Assembly: GCF_001552135.1 (NCBI RefSeq)
Contig: NZ_BCQP01000030.1
Coordinates: forward strand, 62,001-126,000
Length of the DNA: 64,000 nucleotides
From: Actinomadura chibensis NBRC 106107
Lineage (GTDB): Bacteria; Actinomycetota; Actinomycetes; Streptosporangiales; Streptosporangiaceae
Direction: 5' to 3'
Within the stretch, counting starts at the first letter, position 1. Every line of letters begins with the position of its first letter. A program made the position numbers and the translations under genes. Positions 50,787 through 59,495 of this stretch are shown here, one piece after another. The notes beneath the pieces were generated by a model. That model was not told where the DNA came from, did not search any database, and saw only the letters and a list, made by a program, of their open reading frames with translations.

Positions 50787-51541
50787 GGACGCGCGTGACG
50801 AACCTGCTCGTGCCGCTCGCCACCGTCGCCCTCCTGGTCGCGGCATGGTGGTGGACGACCTCCAGCGGCCTGCTCGACCCGTTCTACTTCGGCAGCCCGG
50901 GCAGGGTCGCCCGCGTCATCGGCACCTGGGCGGACGATGGGACGCTGCTGCGCGACACGACGGCGACGGCCCTGGTGCTGCTCCTCGGCTGCCTGGCCGG
51001 GACCGTCACGGGGGTCGTGATCGGCGCGGCCATGGCACTGCGGCCGACGCTGCGCGCCGCCTTCGAGCCGTACTTCGCGTTCTTCAACGCGGTTCCCCGC
51101 CTGGTCTTCTATCCGATGTTCGCGATCGTCCTCGGCTTCGGTCTGTCGGCGAAGGTCATCTACGTGGCGTTCGTCGTGGTGTTCCTGGTCGCGGCGAACA
51201 CGGCGGCCGGGCTCGCCGCGCTCGACGGCGGCCTCGCCGACCACGTCCGGATGCTGGGCGCGGACGGACGGCAGCTCGCGATCCATCTGTACGGCCCCTC
51301 GCTGCTGGTCTGGCTGCTCGCGACGAGCCGCACCAGCGTGGGGCTGGCGCTCCAGGGCGTCATCGTCGCCGAACTGATCGGCACGGCCGCCGGACTCGGC
51401 CATCTCGCCGCCGAAGGACAGAGCCTCTTCGACATCGACGTCGTCTGGGCGTCGATCGTGGTCATGGTCGTCGTGGCGGTGACGCTGGACGGCCTGCTCG
51501 CGTTCGTGGAGCGCAGGACGGAGCACTGGCAGGCCGTCTGA
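50783..51541 (+). CDS. ABC transporter permease (SsuC/TauC-like) 2
   Basis: A 252-residue membrane protein with about six transmembrane segments (first: LLVPLATVALLVAAWWW) and the EAA-type loop ADHVRMLGADGRQLAIHLYG. GTG start overlaps the first permease stop. Last gene of the cluster, closed by a strong terminator. Confidence 0.87.
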   Translation: MRTRVTNLLVPLATVALLVAAWWWTTSSGLLDPFYFGSPGRVARVIGTWADDGTLLRDTTATALVLLLGCLAGTVTGVVIGAAMALRPTLRAAFEPYFAFFNAVPRLVFYPMFAIVLGFGLSAKVIYVAFVVVFLVAANTAAGLAALDGGLADHVRMLGADGRQLAIHLYGPSLLVWLLATSRTSVGLALQGVIVAELIGTAAGLGHLAAEGQSLFDIDVVWASIVVMVVVAVTLDGLLAFVERRTEHWQAV

Positions 51542-51554
51542 GAACGCGGAAAAC

Positions 51555-51589
51555 GGCGCGGGGCCCGGTGGCGATCCGGGCCCCGCGCC
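51555..51589. terminator. Bidirectional terminator
   Basis: GGCGCGGGGCCCGG (51555-51568) pairs perfectly with 51576-51589 around 7 bases, followed by TTTCC. Between the convergent permease and paaZ genes. Confidence 0.9.
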
Positions 51590-51602
51590 TTTCCATGTGT
51601 CC

Positions 51603-53636
51603 TCAGGCCGCGGTCTTGGCGACGAGGGTCAGCACGTCGTAGGTGGCGACGGGCTCGCCCTCGGCGTTCGCGACGACCGCGTCCCAGCGGACCTCGCCGT
51701 AGTCGGCGCTCCGGCGCGGGGTGATCTGCTTGACGGTCAGGGTCACCTCGATCGTGTCGCCCGCCTTGACGGGGGCGAGGAAACGCAGCCGGTCGACGCC
51801 GAAGTTCGCCAGGACGGGCCCGGGCGCCGGGTCCACGAACAGCCCGGCCGCGAGCGAGACCACCAGGTAGCCGTGGGCGACGATGCCGCCGAACAGCGGA
51901 TTGGCGGCCGCGGCCTGCGGGTCGGTGTGGGCGTAGAACGTATCGCCGGTGAAGTCGGCGAAGTGCTCGATGTCGGCCAGCGTCACGGTGCGCTTGGCCG
52001 AGCGGATCGTGTCGCCGACACGCAGGTCGGCGAGGCTCTTGCGGAACGGGTGCACGTCGTCGACCGTCCGCGCCGAGCCTGTCGTCCACCGGCCGGTGAT
52101 CGCGGTGAGCATGTCGGGCGAGCCCTGGATCGCGGTGCGCTGCATGTGGTGCAGCACGCCGCGGACGCCGCCCAGCTCCTCGCCGCCGCCCGCGCGTCCC
52201 GGCCCTCCGTGCACCAGCACCGGGAGGGGCGACCCGTGGCCGGTGGACTCGGGTGCGGCGACCCGGTCGAGTACGAGCAGCCGACCGTGCCAGGGCGCGA
52301 GACCGAGCGTCACCCGACGGGCCACGTCGGGGTCGTGGGTGACGAGCGAGCCCGCGAGACTGCCCTGACCCCGCGCGGCCAGGGCGACCGCCTCCTCCAG
52401 CGAACCGTAGGCGAGCACCGTGCCGACCGGTCCGAACGGTTCGATGTCGTGCGGCTCGGCGGCGCCGGGCCGGGCGCGCAGCAGCAGCGGCCCGAGAAAC
52501 GCCCCCGAGCCGGCGTCGGCTCCGGCGACCTCGACGGTGTCCGGGGCTCCGAAGACGACGTCCGCCGACGCGCGCAGGGCTTGCACGGCCTTGCGCACTT
52601 CCTCGCGCTGGCCGAGACTCGCGAGGGGGCCCATCCGCACGCCCTCCTCGCGCGGGTCCCCGACCGTGATCGCGGCCAGCCGGGCGCCGATCGCTTCGAT
52701 GACGGCGTCGGCCATGGCGTCCGGGACGATCACACGCCGGATCGCGGTGCACTTCTGCCCTGCCTTCACAGTCATCTCGGTCACGACGCCCTTGACGAAG
52801 AGGTCGAACTCGGGGTCGTCGCGGCCGACGTCCGGCCCGAGGACCGAGCAGTTGAGCGAGTCGGCCTCGACCCCGAGCCGCACGCCCCGGTGCAGGACGG
52901 CCGGGTGCTGCCGCAGGGCCGTCGCCGTGGCGGCCGAGCCGGTGAACGCGACCGAGTCCTGCGGCCCCAGCTCGTCGAGCAGCCCGCCGGGACCGCCGCA
53001 CAGGAGCTGCAGCGCCCCCTCCGGCAGGAGTCCCGACCCGATGATGTGCCGGACGGCCCGCTCGGTGAGGTAGGCGGTCTGGCTCGCGGGCTTGACGATC
53101 GACGGCAGCCCGGCGAGGAAGGCGGGCGCGAGCTTCTCCAACATCCCCCACACGGGGAAGTTGAAGGCGTTGATCTGCACGGCGACGCCCAGCCGGGAGG
53201 TGTAGACGTGCTGACCGGCGAACACCCCGGACCGGCCCAGCCGTTCGGTGTCGCCGTCCAGGACCACCGTGTCGTTCGGCAGTTCGCGCGTCCCCCGGCT
53301 GGCATAGCTGAACAGCGTGCCGATGCCGCCGTCGATGTCGACCTGGGAGTCGCGCAGTGTCGCGCCGGTGCACGCGGACACGGCGTAAAGCTCGTCCTTC
53401 ACACCCGAGAGGTGCTTGGCGAGAGCCTTCAGGATCGCGGCCCGCTCATGGAACGTCAGGCGGCGGACCGCGGGCCCGCCCACGTCGCGGGCGTGGCCGA
53501 CCATCGCGGCGAGATCGAGACCAGTGGCGGAGATCCTGGCGACTTCCGCACCGGTCGCGGCGTCCAGGAGGGGGCGCCCCCCGTCGGATGCCTGGAACCA
53601 CTGTCCGCTCGCGTAGCTCTCCAGAAGTGCGCTCAT
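51603..53636 (-). CDS. paaZ: Bifunctional oxepin-CoA hydrolase / semialdehyde dehydrogenase PaaZ
   Basis: A 677-residue fusion. The N-terminal aldehyde dehydrogenase domain (to about 520) has INAFNFPVWGMLEKLAPAFL, VAFTGSAATA and GVEADSLNCSVLGPD. The cysteine region GQKCTAIRRVIVP lies near 290. The C-terminal MaoC-like hotdog hydratase domain (about 545-677) has HFADFTGDTFYAHTDPQA and GIVAHGYLVVSLAAGLFVDP. It opens the oxepin ring and oxidises the aldehyde in the phenylacetate pathway. ATG 53636 (MSALLESYASGQW) matches family starts; ATG 53666 would add ten residues. Divergent from paaA across the twin operators. Confidence 0.93.
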   Translation of the reverse strand: MSALLESYASGQWFQASDGGRPLLDAATGAEVARISATGLDLAAMVGHARDVGGPAVRRLTFHERAAILKALAKHLSGVKDELYAVSACTGATLRDSQVDIDGGIGTLFSYASRGTRELPNDTVVLDGDTERLGRSGVFAGQHVYTSRLGVAVQINAFNFPVWGMLEKLAPAFLAGLPSIVKPASQTAYLTERAVRHIIGSGLLPEGALQLLCGGPGGLLDELGPQDSVAFTGSAATATALRQHPAVLHRGVRLGVEADSLNCSVLGPDVGRDDPEFDLFVKGVVTEMTVKAGQKCTAIRRVIVPDAMADAVIEAIGARLAAITVGDPREEGVRMGPLASLGQREEVRKAVQALRASADVVFGAPDTVEVAGADAGSGAFLGPLLLRARPGAAEPHDIEPFGPVGTVLAYGSLEEAVALAARGQGSLAGSLVTHDPDVARRVTLGLAPWHGRLLVLDRVAAPESTGHGSPLPVLVHGGPGRAGGGEELGGVRGVLHHMQRTAIQGSPDMLTAITGRWTTGSARTVDDVHPFRKSLADLRVGDTIRSAKRTVTLADIEHFADFTGDTFYAHTDPQAAAANPLFGGIVAHGYLVVSLAAGLFVDPAPGPVLANFGVDRLRFLAPVKAGDTIEVTLTVKQITPRRSADYGEVRWDAVVANAEGEPVATYDVLTLVAKTAA

Positions 53637-53681
53637 CCGGCCGGTGTCCTTCCGCTGATGGGTCATGGCCAGGTCACAGTA

Positions 53682-53774
53682 TTACAAACCGATCGGTCAG
53701 TAAATGTCCGCACCCGTCTTGCGTGACGTCGGGTCCGCATGTCACCCTCTTTACAAACCGATCGGTCAGTAAAT
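53682..53774. promoter_or_regulatory. Twin TetR-type operators between paaZ and paaA
   Basis: A 24-bp sequence with palindromic core ACCGATCGGT and outer TTAC and GTAA halves occurs identically at 53682-53705 and 53751-53774. This is the form of PaaR-type sites. The TetR gene at 60736 is the natural candidate binder. One copy faces each divergent promoter. Confidence 0.8.
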
Positions 53775-53802
53775 CGGTCGGCCTGTCTTCCGTGGAGGGA
53801 CC

Positions 53803-54768
53803 ATGACGATCCAGGACGTTGACGAGGATGAGCTGCGGGCGCGCTTCGACGCGACGATCGAGAACCACGACCGCGTCGAGGCGCGCGACTGGATGCCGCA
53901 GGGCTACCGCGCGACCCTGGTGCGCCAGATCGCCCAGCACGCCCACTCGGAGATCATCGGTATGCAGCCCGAGGGCAACTGGCTCACCCGCGCCCCGTCG
54001 CTGCGCCGCAAGGCGATCCTGCTCGCCAAGGTCCAGGACGAGGCCGGGCACGGCCTCTACCTCTACTCCGCGTGCGAGACGCTCGGCGTCACCCGCGACG
54101 AGTTGACCGCGCGGCTTCTCGCCGGCGCCCAGAAGTACTCATCGATCTTCAACTACCCGACGCTGACCTACGCCGACGTGGGGGCCATCGGCTGGCTCGT
54201 CGACGGCGCCGCGATCTGCAACCAGGTCCCACTGTGCCGGACGTCCTACGGACCGTACGGCCGGGCGATGATCCGCATCTGCAAGGAGGAGTCGTTCCAT
54301 CAGCGCCAGGGTTATGAGCTGCTTGCCGCGATGATGCGCGGAACCGACGAGCAGCGGGCCATGGTGCAGGAGTCGGTCGACCGGTTCTGGTGGCCGGCCC
54401 TGATGATGTTCGGTCCTCCGGACGACGACTCCCCGAACACGGCCCAGTCGATGGCGTGGGGCATCAAGCGTCACACCAACGACGAGCTGCGCCAGCGCAT
54501 GGTCGACATGACCGTCCCCCAGGCCGAGGCTCTCGGCGTGACGCTGCCCGACCCGGAGCTGAGGTGGAACGAGGAGCGCGGGTCCTACGACTTCGGCAGC
54601 CCTGACTGGGACGAGTTCTGGGCCGTGTTGAAGGGCGACGGTCCGTGCAACGCCCAGCGCCTCGCCCATCGCCGCAGGGCGTGGGAGGACGGCGCCTGGG
54701 TGCGCGAGGCCGCCATGGCGTTCGCGGCCGCCCAGTCCGAGGAGGCCCAGTACGAGGAGGCGTGGTGA
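53803..54768 (+). CDS. paaA: Phenylacetyl-CoA epoxidase, catalytic subunit PaaA
   Basis: A 321-residue di-iron protein behind GGAGGGA. Iron ligands are in HAHSEIIGM (Glu), VQDEAGHG (ExxH), and KEESFHQRQ (ExxH); the fourth lies in the preceding helix. [20 protein letters not shown] is typical PaaA. It epoxidises phenylacetyl-CoA with PaaB, PaaC and PaaE. First gene of the paaABCDE operon. Confidence 0.95.
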   Translation: MTIQDVDEDELRARFDATIENHDRVEARDWMPQGYRATLVRQIAQHAHSEIIGMQPEGNWLTRAPSLRRKAILLAKVQDEAGHGLYLYSACETLGVTRDELTARLLAGAQKYSSIFNYPTLTYADVGAIGWLVDGAAICNQVPLCRTSYGPYGRAMIRICKEESFHQRQGYELLAAMMRGTDEQRAMVQESVDRFWWPALMMFGPPDDDSPNTAQSMAWGIKRHTNDELRQRMVDMTVPQAEALGVTLPDPELRWNEERGSYDFGSPDWDEFWAVLKGDGPCNAQRLAHRRRAWEDGAWVREAAMAFAAAQSEEAQYEEAW

Positions 54769-55061
54769 CCCGGCGGGTCGAACCCGAATGGCCGCTGTAT
54801 GAGGTGTTCGTGCGCGGCAAACGCGGACTGAACCACGTGCATGTGGGGTCGCTGCACGCCGTCGACCACCAGATGGCCGTGCGGCACGCCCGCGACGTCT
54901 ACACCCGGCGCAACGAGGGCGTGAGCATCTGGGTGGTGCGCTCGGACGCGGTCGTCGCGTCGAGCCCCGACGAAAAGGACCCGCTGTTCGCGCCGAGCGG
55001 CGACAAAGTCTACCGCCACCCCACCTTTTATGACATCCCCGACAACGTCCCCCACATGTGA
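54765..55061 (+). CDS. paaB: Phenylacetyl-CoA epoxidase subunit PaaB
   Basis: A 98-residue protein with [39 protein letters not shown] and EGVSIWVV, all typical of PaaB. It bridges the PaaAC core. GTG start overlaps the paaA stop. Confidence 0.93.
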   Translation: MTRRVEPEWPLYEVFVRGKRGLNHVHVGSLHAVDHQMAVRHARDVYTRRNEGVSIWVVRSDAVVASSPDEKDPLFAPSGDKVYRHPTFYDIPDNVPHM

Positions 55062-55071
55062 GGCGGCCGCG

Positions 55072-55983
55072 ATGACCGACCATGCGAATGCCTACGCGGG
55101 CCTCCAAGGCGACGACTCCCAGTGGGCCTTCGGCACCGACTTCGAGGACCCGCTCGCGGGCGTCGACACCACGCTGCCCAGCGGCGTCAACCGGTCCGAC
55201 CTGGCGGCGTACTGCCTGATGCTCGCCGACGACGCCCTGGTGATGTCGCACCGGCTCGCGCAGTGGTGCAGCAACGCGCCCGACCTCGAAGACGACATCG
55301 CTCTGGCCAACATCGCGCTCGACCTGCTCGGGCAGGCCCGGCTGCTGCTGGCGCGCGGGGCGGCGGCGGACCCGGGCGTCGTCCCGGCGCTTCCGGTCGG
55401 CTCGCCGGTCCCGCCGGAGGACGCCCTCGCGTTCTTCCGCGGCGCCACCGAATACCGCTGTGTGCGGCTGGTCGAGGCCGAGAACGGCGACTTCGGCCGG
55501 ACGATCGCCCGGTTGGCGCTGTTCGCCGCCTGGCGGTTGGAGATCGTCCGGCGGCTCGCCTCCAGCCGGGACCCGGTGCTCGCCGCGGTCGCGGCCAAGG
55601 GCATAAAGGAGCTGGCGTACCACCGCGACTACGCCGGGCGCTGGTTCCTGATCCTCGCCCGTGGCACTGCGGAATCGCGTCGCCGGGTCGTCGCTGGCCT
55701 GGCGGCGGTCTGGCCGCTGCACGCGGAACTCTTCACGGCCCATCCGGTCGAACGACGGCTCGCCCGCGCGGGCGTGGGCGTCGACCCCGGCGCGGTGGCC
55801 GGAGAGGTTGGTGCCCTGCTCGATCAGATGTTCTCGGCGAGCGGGGTGGAACGCCCCGACGCGCGCCCGCTCGCCGGACCGAGCGGCCGGACCGGGCGCG
55901 ACGGCCTCCACACCGAGGCCTTGAGCCGCATGCTCGCCGAGATGCAGGTGGTGGCCAGGGAGCACCCGAGGGGGTCGTGGTGA
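55072..55983 (+). CDS. paaC: Phenylacetyl-CoA epoxidase subunit PaaC
   Basis: A 303-residue structural homologue of PaaA that has lost a full di-iron site: LMLADDALVMSHRLAQWCS, EDDIALANIALDLLGQARLL, and ELAYHRDYAGRWFLILARGT with the helix GLHTEALSRMLAEMQVVARE. It supports the PaaA dimer. ATG 55072 after GAGGCGG is chosen over an in-frame ATG at 55030 that lies inside paaB. Confidence 0.93.
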   Translation: MTDHANAYAGLQGDDSQWAFGTDFEDPLAGVDTTLPSGVNRSDLAAYCLMLADDALVMSHRLAQWCSNAPDLEDDIALANIALDLLGQARLLLARGAAADPGVVPALPVGSPVPPEDALAFFRGATEYRCVRLVEAENGDFGRTIARLALFAAWRLEIVRRLASSRDPVLAAVAAKGIKELAYHRDYAGRWFLILARGTAESRRRVVAGLAAVWPLHAELFTAHPVERRLARAGVGVDPGAVAGEVGALLDQMFSASGVERPDARPLAGPSGRTGRDGLHTEALSRMLAEMQVVAREHPRGSW

Positions 55984-56477
55984 GCACGCAGACGTGCGCC
56001 CGGCGGGTCGCGGCCTCGGTCGCCGATCCGGAGCTGCCGATGCTCACGCTCCACGACCTCGGCGTCCTGCGCGACGTGGAGGTGGCGGACGGGCGCGTGA
56101 CCGTCACGATCACTCCGACCTACTCGGGCTGCCCGGCGATGGCCACCATGCGCGATGACCTCGTCCACCGCCTCACCGACGCCGGTTTCACGGACGTCGA
56201 GGTCCGCGTCAGGCTGCATCCGGCCTGGTCGAGCGACTGGATCACCGACCGGGGCCGGGCCGCCCTGGCCGACCACGGTCTGTCGCCCCCCGGCCCGGCC
56301 CCCGAACGGAGCGGGCCGGTTCCCCTGACGCTGCTGCCGCGGCGCCGCGCGCTCACCTGCCCCCGGTGCGGCTCGTCCGGCACCGAGCTGACCTCGGAGT
56401 TCGGGTCCACCGCCTGCAAGGCCCTGTACCGGTGCGCGGCGTGCCTGGAGCCGTTCGAGCACGTGAAGGAGATCTGA
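55980..56477 (+). CDS. paaD: Phenylacetate pathway protein PaaD (MIP18/DUF59 family)
   Basis: A 165-residue protein. The N-terminal DUF59 domain is PELPMLTLHDLGVLRDVEV, TPTYSGCPAMATM and LHPAWSSDWIT. The C-terminal zinc ribbon has CPRCGSSG and CAACLEPF. PaaD is thought to help iron-sulfur or di-iron maturation of the epoxidase. GTG start overlapping paaC. Confidence 0.93.
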   Translation: MSTQTCARRVAASVADPELPMLTLHDLGVLRDVEVADGRVTVTITPTYSGCPAMATMRDDLVHRLTDAGFTDVEVRVRLHPAWSSDWITDRGRAALADHGLSPPGPAPERSGPVPLTLLPRRRALTCPRCGSSGTELTSEFGSTACKALYRCAACLEPFEHVKEI

Positions 56478-57562
56478 TGACGACGGTCGACCACACCGTG
56501 GCCCCCGTCCGCGCGGCCTTCCACCGGCTGGCGGTCGCGGACGTCGAACGGCTCACCGACGACTCGGCGGCCATCACCTTCGATGTTCCGTCCGACCTGC
56601 GCGGCGCGTTCGACTTCACGGCCGGTCAGTCGCTCACCCTGCGCCGGACGGTCGACGGAGCGGAGCACCGCCGCTCGTACTCGATCTGCGCGCCCGCCGG
56701 GGCGCCGCCGCGGATCGGCGTCCGCGAGATCCCGGGCGGGCTGTTCTCCCCGTGGCTCGTCCACGAGGTGCGGCCCGGAGACATCATCGAGGCGCAGCGC
56801 CCGTCCGGCGGGTTCCGCGCCGACCCGGGCTCTGGCGGCCGCCACCTGTGCGTGGCCGCCGGCTCGGGGATCACGCCGATGCTGTCGATCGCCTCCACCG
56901 TGCTGGCCGATCCCGGCGCGGAGGTGACGCTGCTCTACGGCAACCGGACCAGCGGCACCGTCATGTTCGCCGAGGAACTCGCCGACCTCAAGGACCGCTA
57001 TGGCCCCCGGTTCCAGCTCGTGCACGTCCTGTCGCGCGAGCCGCGTGGCGTGGCGCTGTTCTCCGGACGTCTGGACGCCGACCGGCTGCGCCGCCTCATC
57101 GCCGCCTTCGTGCCCGTCGCCGCTCTGGACCACGTCTGGCTGTGCGGACCGTTCGGCATGATCGCGGGCACCCGGGAGGTTCTCGCGGACGCCGGGGTCG
57201 ACGCCTCCCGCGTCCACGTCGAGCTGTTCCACGTCGACGAGCCGCCCCCTGAGGTCCGGCGCGCCGACGACACCGTGAGCGGGGAGATGAGCGACGTCAC
57301 CATCGTGCTCGACGGCCGTGCCGCGACCTCCGCCCTGCCCCGCGACCGCACCCTGCTTGACGGCGCCGCCGCTACCCGCAACGACCTGCCGTTCGCGTGC
57401 AAGGGCGGCGTGTGCGGCACCTGCCGGGCGAAGGTGCGCCTTGGCGAGGTCGACATGCGCCGCAACTACGCCCTCGAACCGGACGAGGTCGACGCCGGTT
57501 TCGTCCTCACCTGCCAGTCCTTCGCCCTCAGCGACGCCGTGACCGTCGACTTCGACGCCTGA
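56477..57562 (+). CDS. paaE: Phenylacetyl-CoA epoxidase reductase PaaE
   Basis: A 361-residue class-I reductase. The FAD domain has RRSYSICAPAG, the NAD(P) domain has CVAAGSGITPMLSI, and the C-terminal plant-type 2Fe-2S domain has CKGGVCGTCRAKV with the fourth cysteine in VLTCQSFA. It transfers electrons from NADPH to PaaA. The start overlaps paaD by one base. Confidence 0.94.
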   Translation: MTTVDHTVAPVRAAFHRLAVADVERLTDDSAAITFDVPSDLRGAFDFTAGQSLTLRRTVDGAEHRRSYSICAPAGAPPRIGVREIPGGLFSPWLVHEVRPGDIIEAQRPSGGFRADPGSGGRHLCVAAGSGITPMLSIASTVLADPGAEVTLLYGNRTSGTVMFAEELADLKDRYGPRFQLVHVLSREPRGVALFSGRLDADRLRRLIAAFVPVAALDHVWLCGPFGMIAGTREVLADAGVDASRVHVELFHVDEPPPEVRRADDTVSGEMSDVTIVLDGRAATSALPRDRTLLDGAAATRNDLPFACKGGVCGTCRAKVRLGEVDMRRNYALEPDEVDAGFVLTCQSFALSDAVTVDFDA

Positions 57563-57576
57563 CCCCGGAGAGATCC

Positions 57577-58755
57577 ATGATGGAAGCCTTCATCGTCGAT
57601 GGCGCCCGCACGCCCATCGGCCGCTACGGCGGCGCGCTCGCCCAAGCGCGCCCCGATGATCTCGCGGCACTCGTGGTCGGCGAGGCCGTCCGGCGCGCCC
57701 GCGTCGACCTCGCCGAGGTGGACGAGGTCGTGCTGGGCGCCGCCAACCAGGCGGGGGAGGACAACCGCAACGTCGCCCGGATGGCCGCGCTGCTCGCCGG
57801 GTTCCCGGACAGCGTCCCGGGCTTCACCGTCAACCGGCTGTGCGCCTCCGGCCTGACCGCCGTCGCCACGGCCCGGCAGATGATCGCGGCCGGTGACGCG
57901 GACGTGGTCGTCGCGGGCGGCGTGGAGTCGATGACCCGGGCGCCGTGGGTGCAGGAGAAGCCCTCCAGGGCGTTCGCCAAGCCCGGCCCCGCGTTCGACA
58001 CCTCGATCGGCTGGCGCTTCACCAACCCCCGCCACGGCGCTGACACCACGCTCTCCATGCCGCAGACCGCCGAGCGCGTCGCCGAGCAGTGGGGACTGAC
58101 CCGCGAGGAACTGGACGCGTTCGCGGTGCGCTCGCACGAGCGCGCCCTCGACGCGATCAAGGACGGCCGGTTCGCGGACGAGATCGTCCCGGTCCCCGTC
58201 CGGGACGATCTGGTCGACACCGACGAGGGACCCCGTCCCGGCACGACGCTGGAGGTGTTGGCAAGATTGCGTCCCGTCAACGGTCCTGGCGGCCTCGTGA
58301 CCGCGGGCAACGCCAGCTCCCTCAACGACGGCGCCGCCGCGGTCGTGGTGGTGAGCGAGAGGTACGCCGAACGACGAGGGCTCCAACCCCGCGCCCGCGT
58401 CGTCGCGGCGGCGAACGCGGGCGTCCCGCCCCAGATCATGGGAATCGGCCCGGTGCCCGCCACGCGCAAGGTCCTCGAACGCGGGGGGTGGACCCTGAAC
58501 GACGTCGAAGCGGTCGAACTCAACGAGGCGTTCGCCTCCCAGTCCATCGCCTGCGTGCGCGACCTCGGGCTCGACCTCGACATCGTCAACGCCGACGGCG
58601 GCGCCATCGCCTTGGGCCACCCGCTCGGCTGCTCTGGCACCCGCCTGGTCGTGACGCTCCTCGGCCGCCTCGAACGCGCGGGCGCCCGGCGCGGCCTGGC
58701 CACCATGTGCGTGGGCGTCGGCCAGGGCGCCGCGCTTCTCCTGGAGCGGCCGTGA
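57577..58755 (+). CDS. paaJ: Acetyl-CoA acyltransferase (thiolase), PaaJ-type
   Basis: A 392-residue thiolase. The acyl-accepting Cys is in VNRLCASGL near residue 91. GGVESMTRAPWV, NEAFASQSIA, ALGHPLGCSGTRL (His) and the second Cys in TMCVGVGQG complete the active site. It cleaves 3-oxoadipyl-CoA and its dehydro homologue. GGAGAG RBS. Confidence 0.9.
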   Translation: MMEAFIVDGARTPIGRYGGALAQARPDDLAALVVGEAVRRARVDLAEVDEVVLGAANQAGEDNRNVARMAALLAGFPDSVPGFTVNRLCASGLTAVATARQMIAAGDADVVVAGGVESMTRAPWVQEKPSRAFAKPGPAFDTSIGWRFTNPRHGADTTLSMPQTAERVAEQWGLTREELDAFAVRSHERALDAIKDGRFADEIVPVPVRDDLVDTDEGPRPGTTLEVLARLRPVNGPGGLVTAGNASSLNDGAAAVVVVSERYAERRGLQPRARVVAAANAGVPPQIMGIGPVPATRKVLERGGWTLNDVEAVELNEAFASQSIACVRDLGLDLDIVNADGGAIALGHPLGCSGTRLVVTLLGRLERAGARRGLATMCVGVGQGAALLLERP

Positions 58756-59495
58756 CGGCGGTCCGGGTCGAGCAGTTCGACGACCGGGTCTTGCTCCGCC
58801 TCGACCGCCCCCACGTCCGCAACGCCATCGACCAGCGGATGGTCGACGAACTGCACACCGCCTGCGCCCTCCTCGAAAGCGACCCCCGCATCGCGCTGAT
58901 CATAGGGAAGGGCGGCACCTTCGCCGCAGGAGCCGACATTGCCCAATTGCGGGAGCGCCGCCGCGACGACGCCCTGCGCGGGGTCAACTCCGGGATCTTC
59001 GACCGGATCCACCGCCTGCCGATGCCCACGATCGCCCTGATCGACGGCCACGCGCTGGGCGGCGGCGCCGAACTCGCCTACGCCTGCGACTTCCGCATCG
59101 GCACTCCCACGGCGCGCATCGGCAACCCCGAACCGGGTCTCGGCATCCTCGCCGCCGCAGGCGCCTGCTGGCGCCTGGCGGAACTCGTCGGTGAACCCGT
59201 CGCGAAGGAGATCCTGCTCGCGGGCCGCGTCCTCGACGCCGACGAGGCCCTCGCGCTGCACCTTCTCAACGAACGGGTGCCCGCCGACGAACTGGAGGCG
59301 GCCGGACACCGCTGGGCGGACCGCATCCTCGCCCAGGCCCCACTGGCGGTTCGCCTGACCAAGAAACTGTTCCACGCCCCCCGCGCCGCCCACCCACTCA
59401 TCGACGACATCGCGCAGGCCGTCCTGTTCGAGACAGAGGACAAACACCACCGCATGACCGCGTTCCTCGAACGCAAGAAGAAGGGCAGCTCATGA
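58752..59495 (+). CDS. paaF: Enoyl-CoA hydratase, PaaF-type
   Basis: A 247-residue crotonase. The oxyanion-hole segments are GGTFAAGADIAQL and HALGGGAELAYACDFR; the catalytic region GNPEPGLGILAAAGACWRL keeps a glutamate where hydratases need one. Likely hydrates 2,3-dehydroadipyl-CoA. It is distinct from the PaaG-like crotonase at 37508. Overlaps both neighbours by four bases. Confidence 0.85.
   Translation: MTAVRVEQFDDRVLLRLDRPHVRNAIDQRMVDELHTACALLESDPRIALIIGKGGTFAAGADIAQLRERRRDDALRGVNSGIFDRIHRLPMPTIALIDGHALGGGAELAYACDFRIGTPTARIGNPEPGLGILAAAGACWRLAELVGEPVAKEILLAGRVLDADEALALHLLNERVPADELEAAGHRWADRILAQAPLAVRLTKKLFHAPRAAHPLIDDIAQAVLFETEDKHHRMTAFLERKKKGSS

Noticed and set aside
51597-53726. 709-codon plus-strand frame opposite paaZ
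   Set aside because: paaZ has complete family features; this frame is its complement with no recognisable domain.
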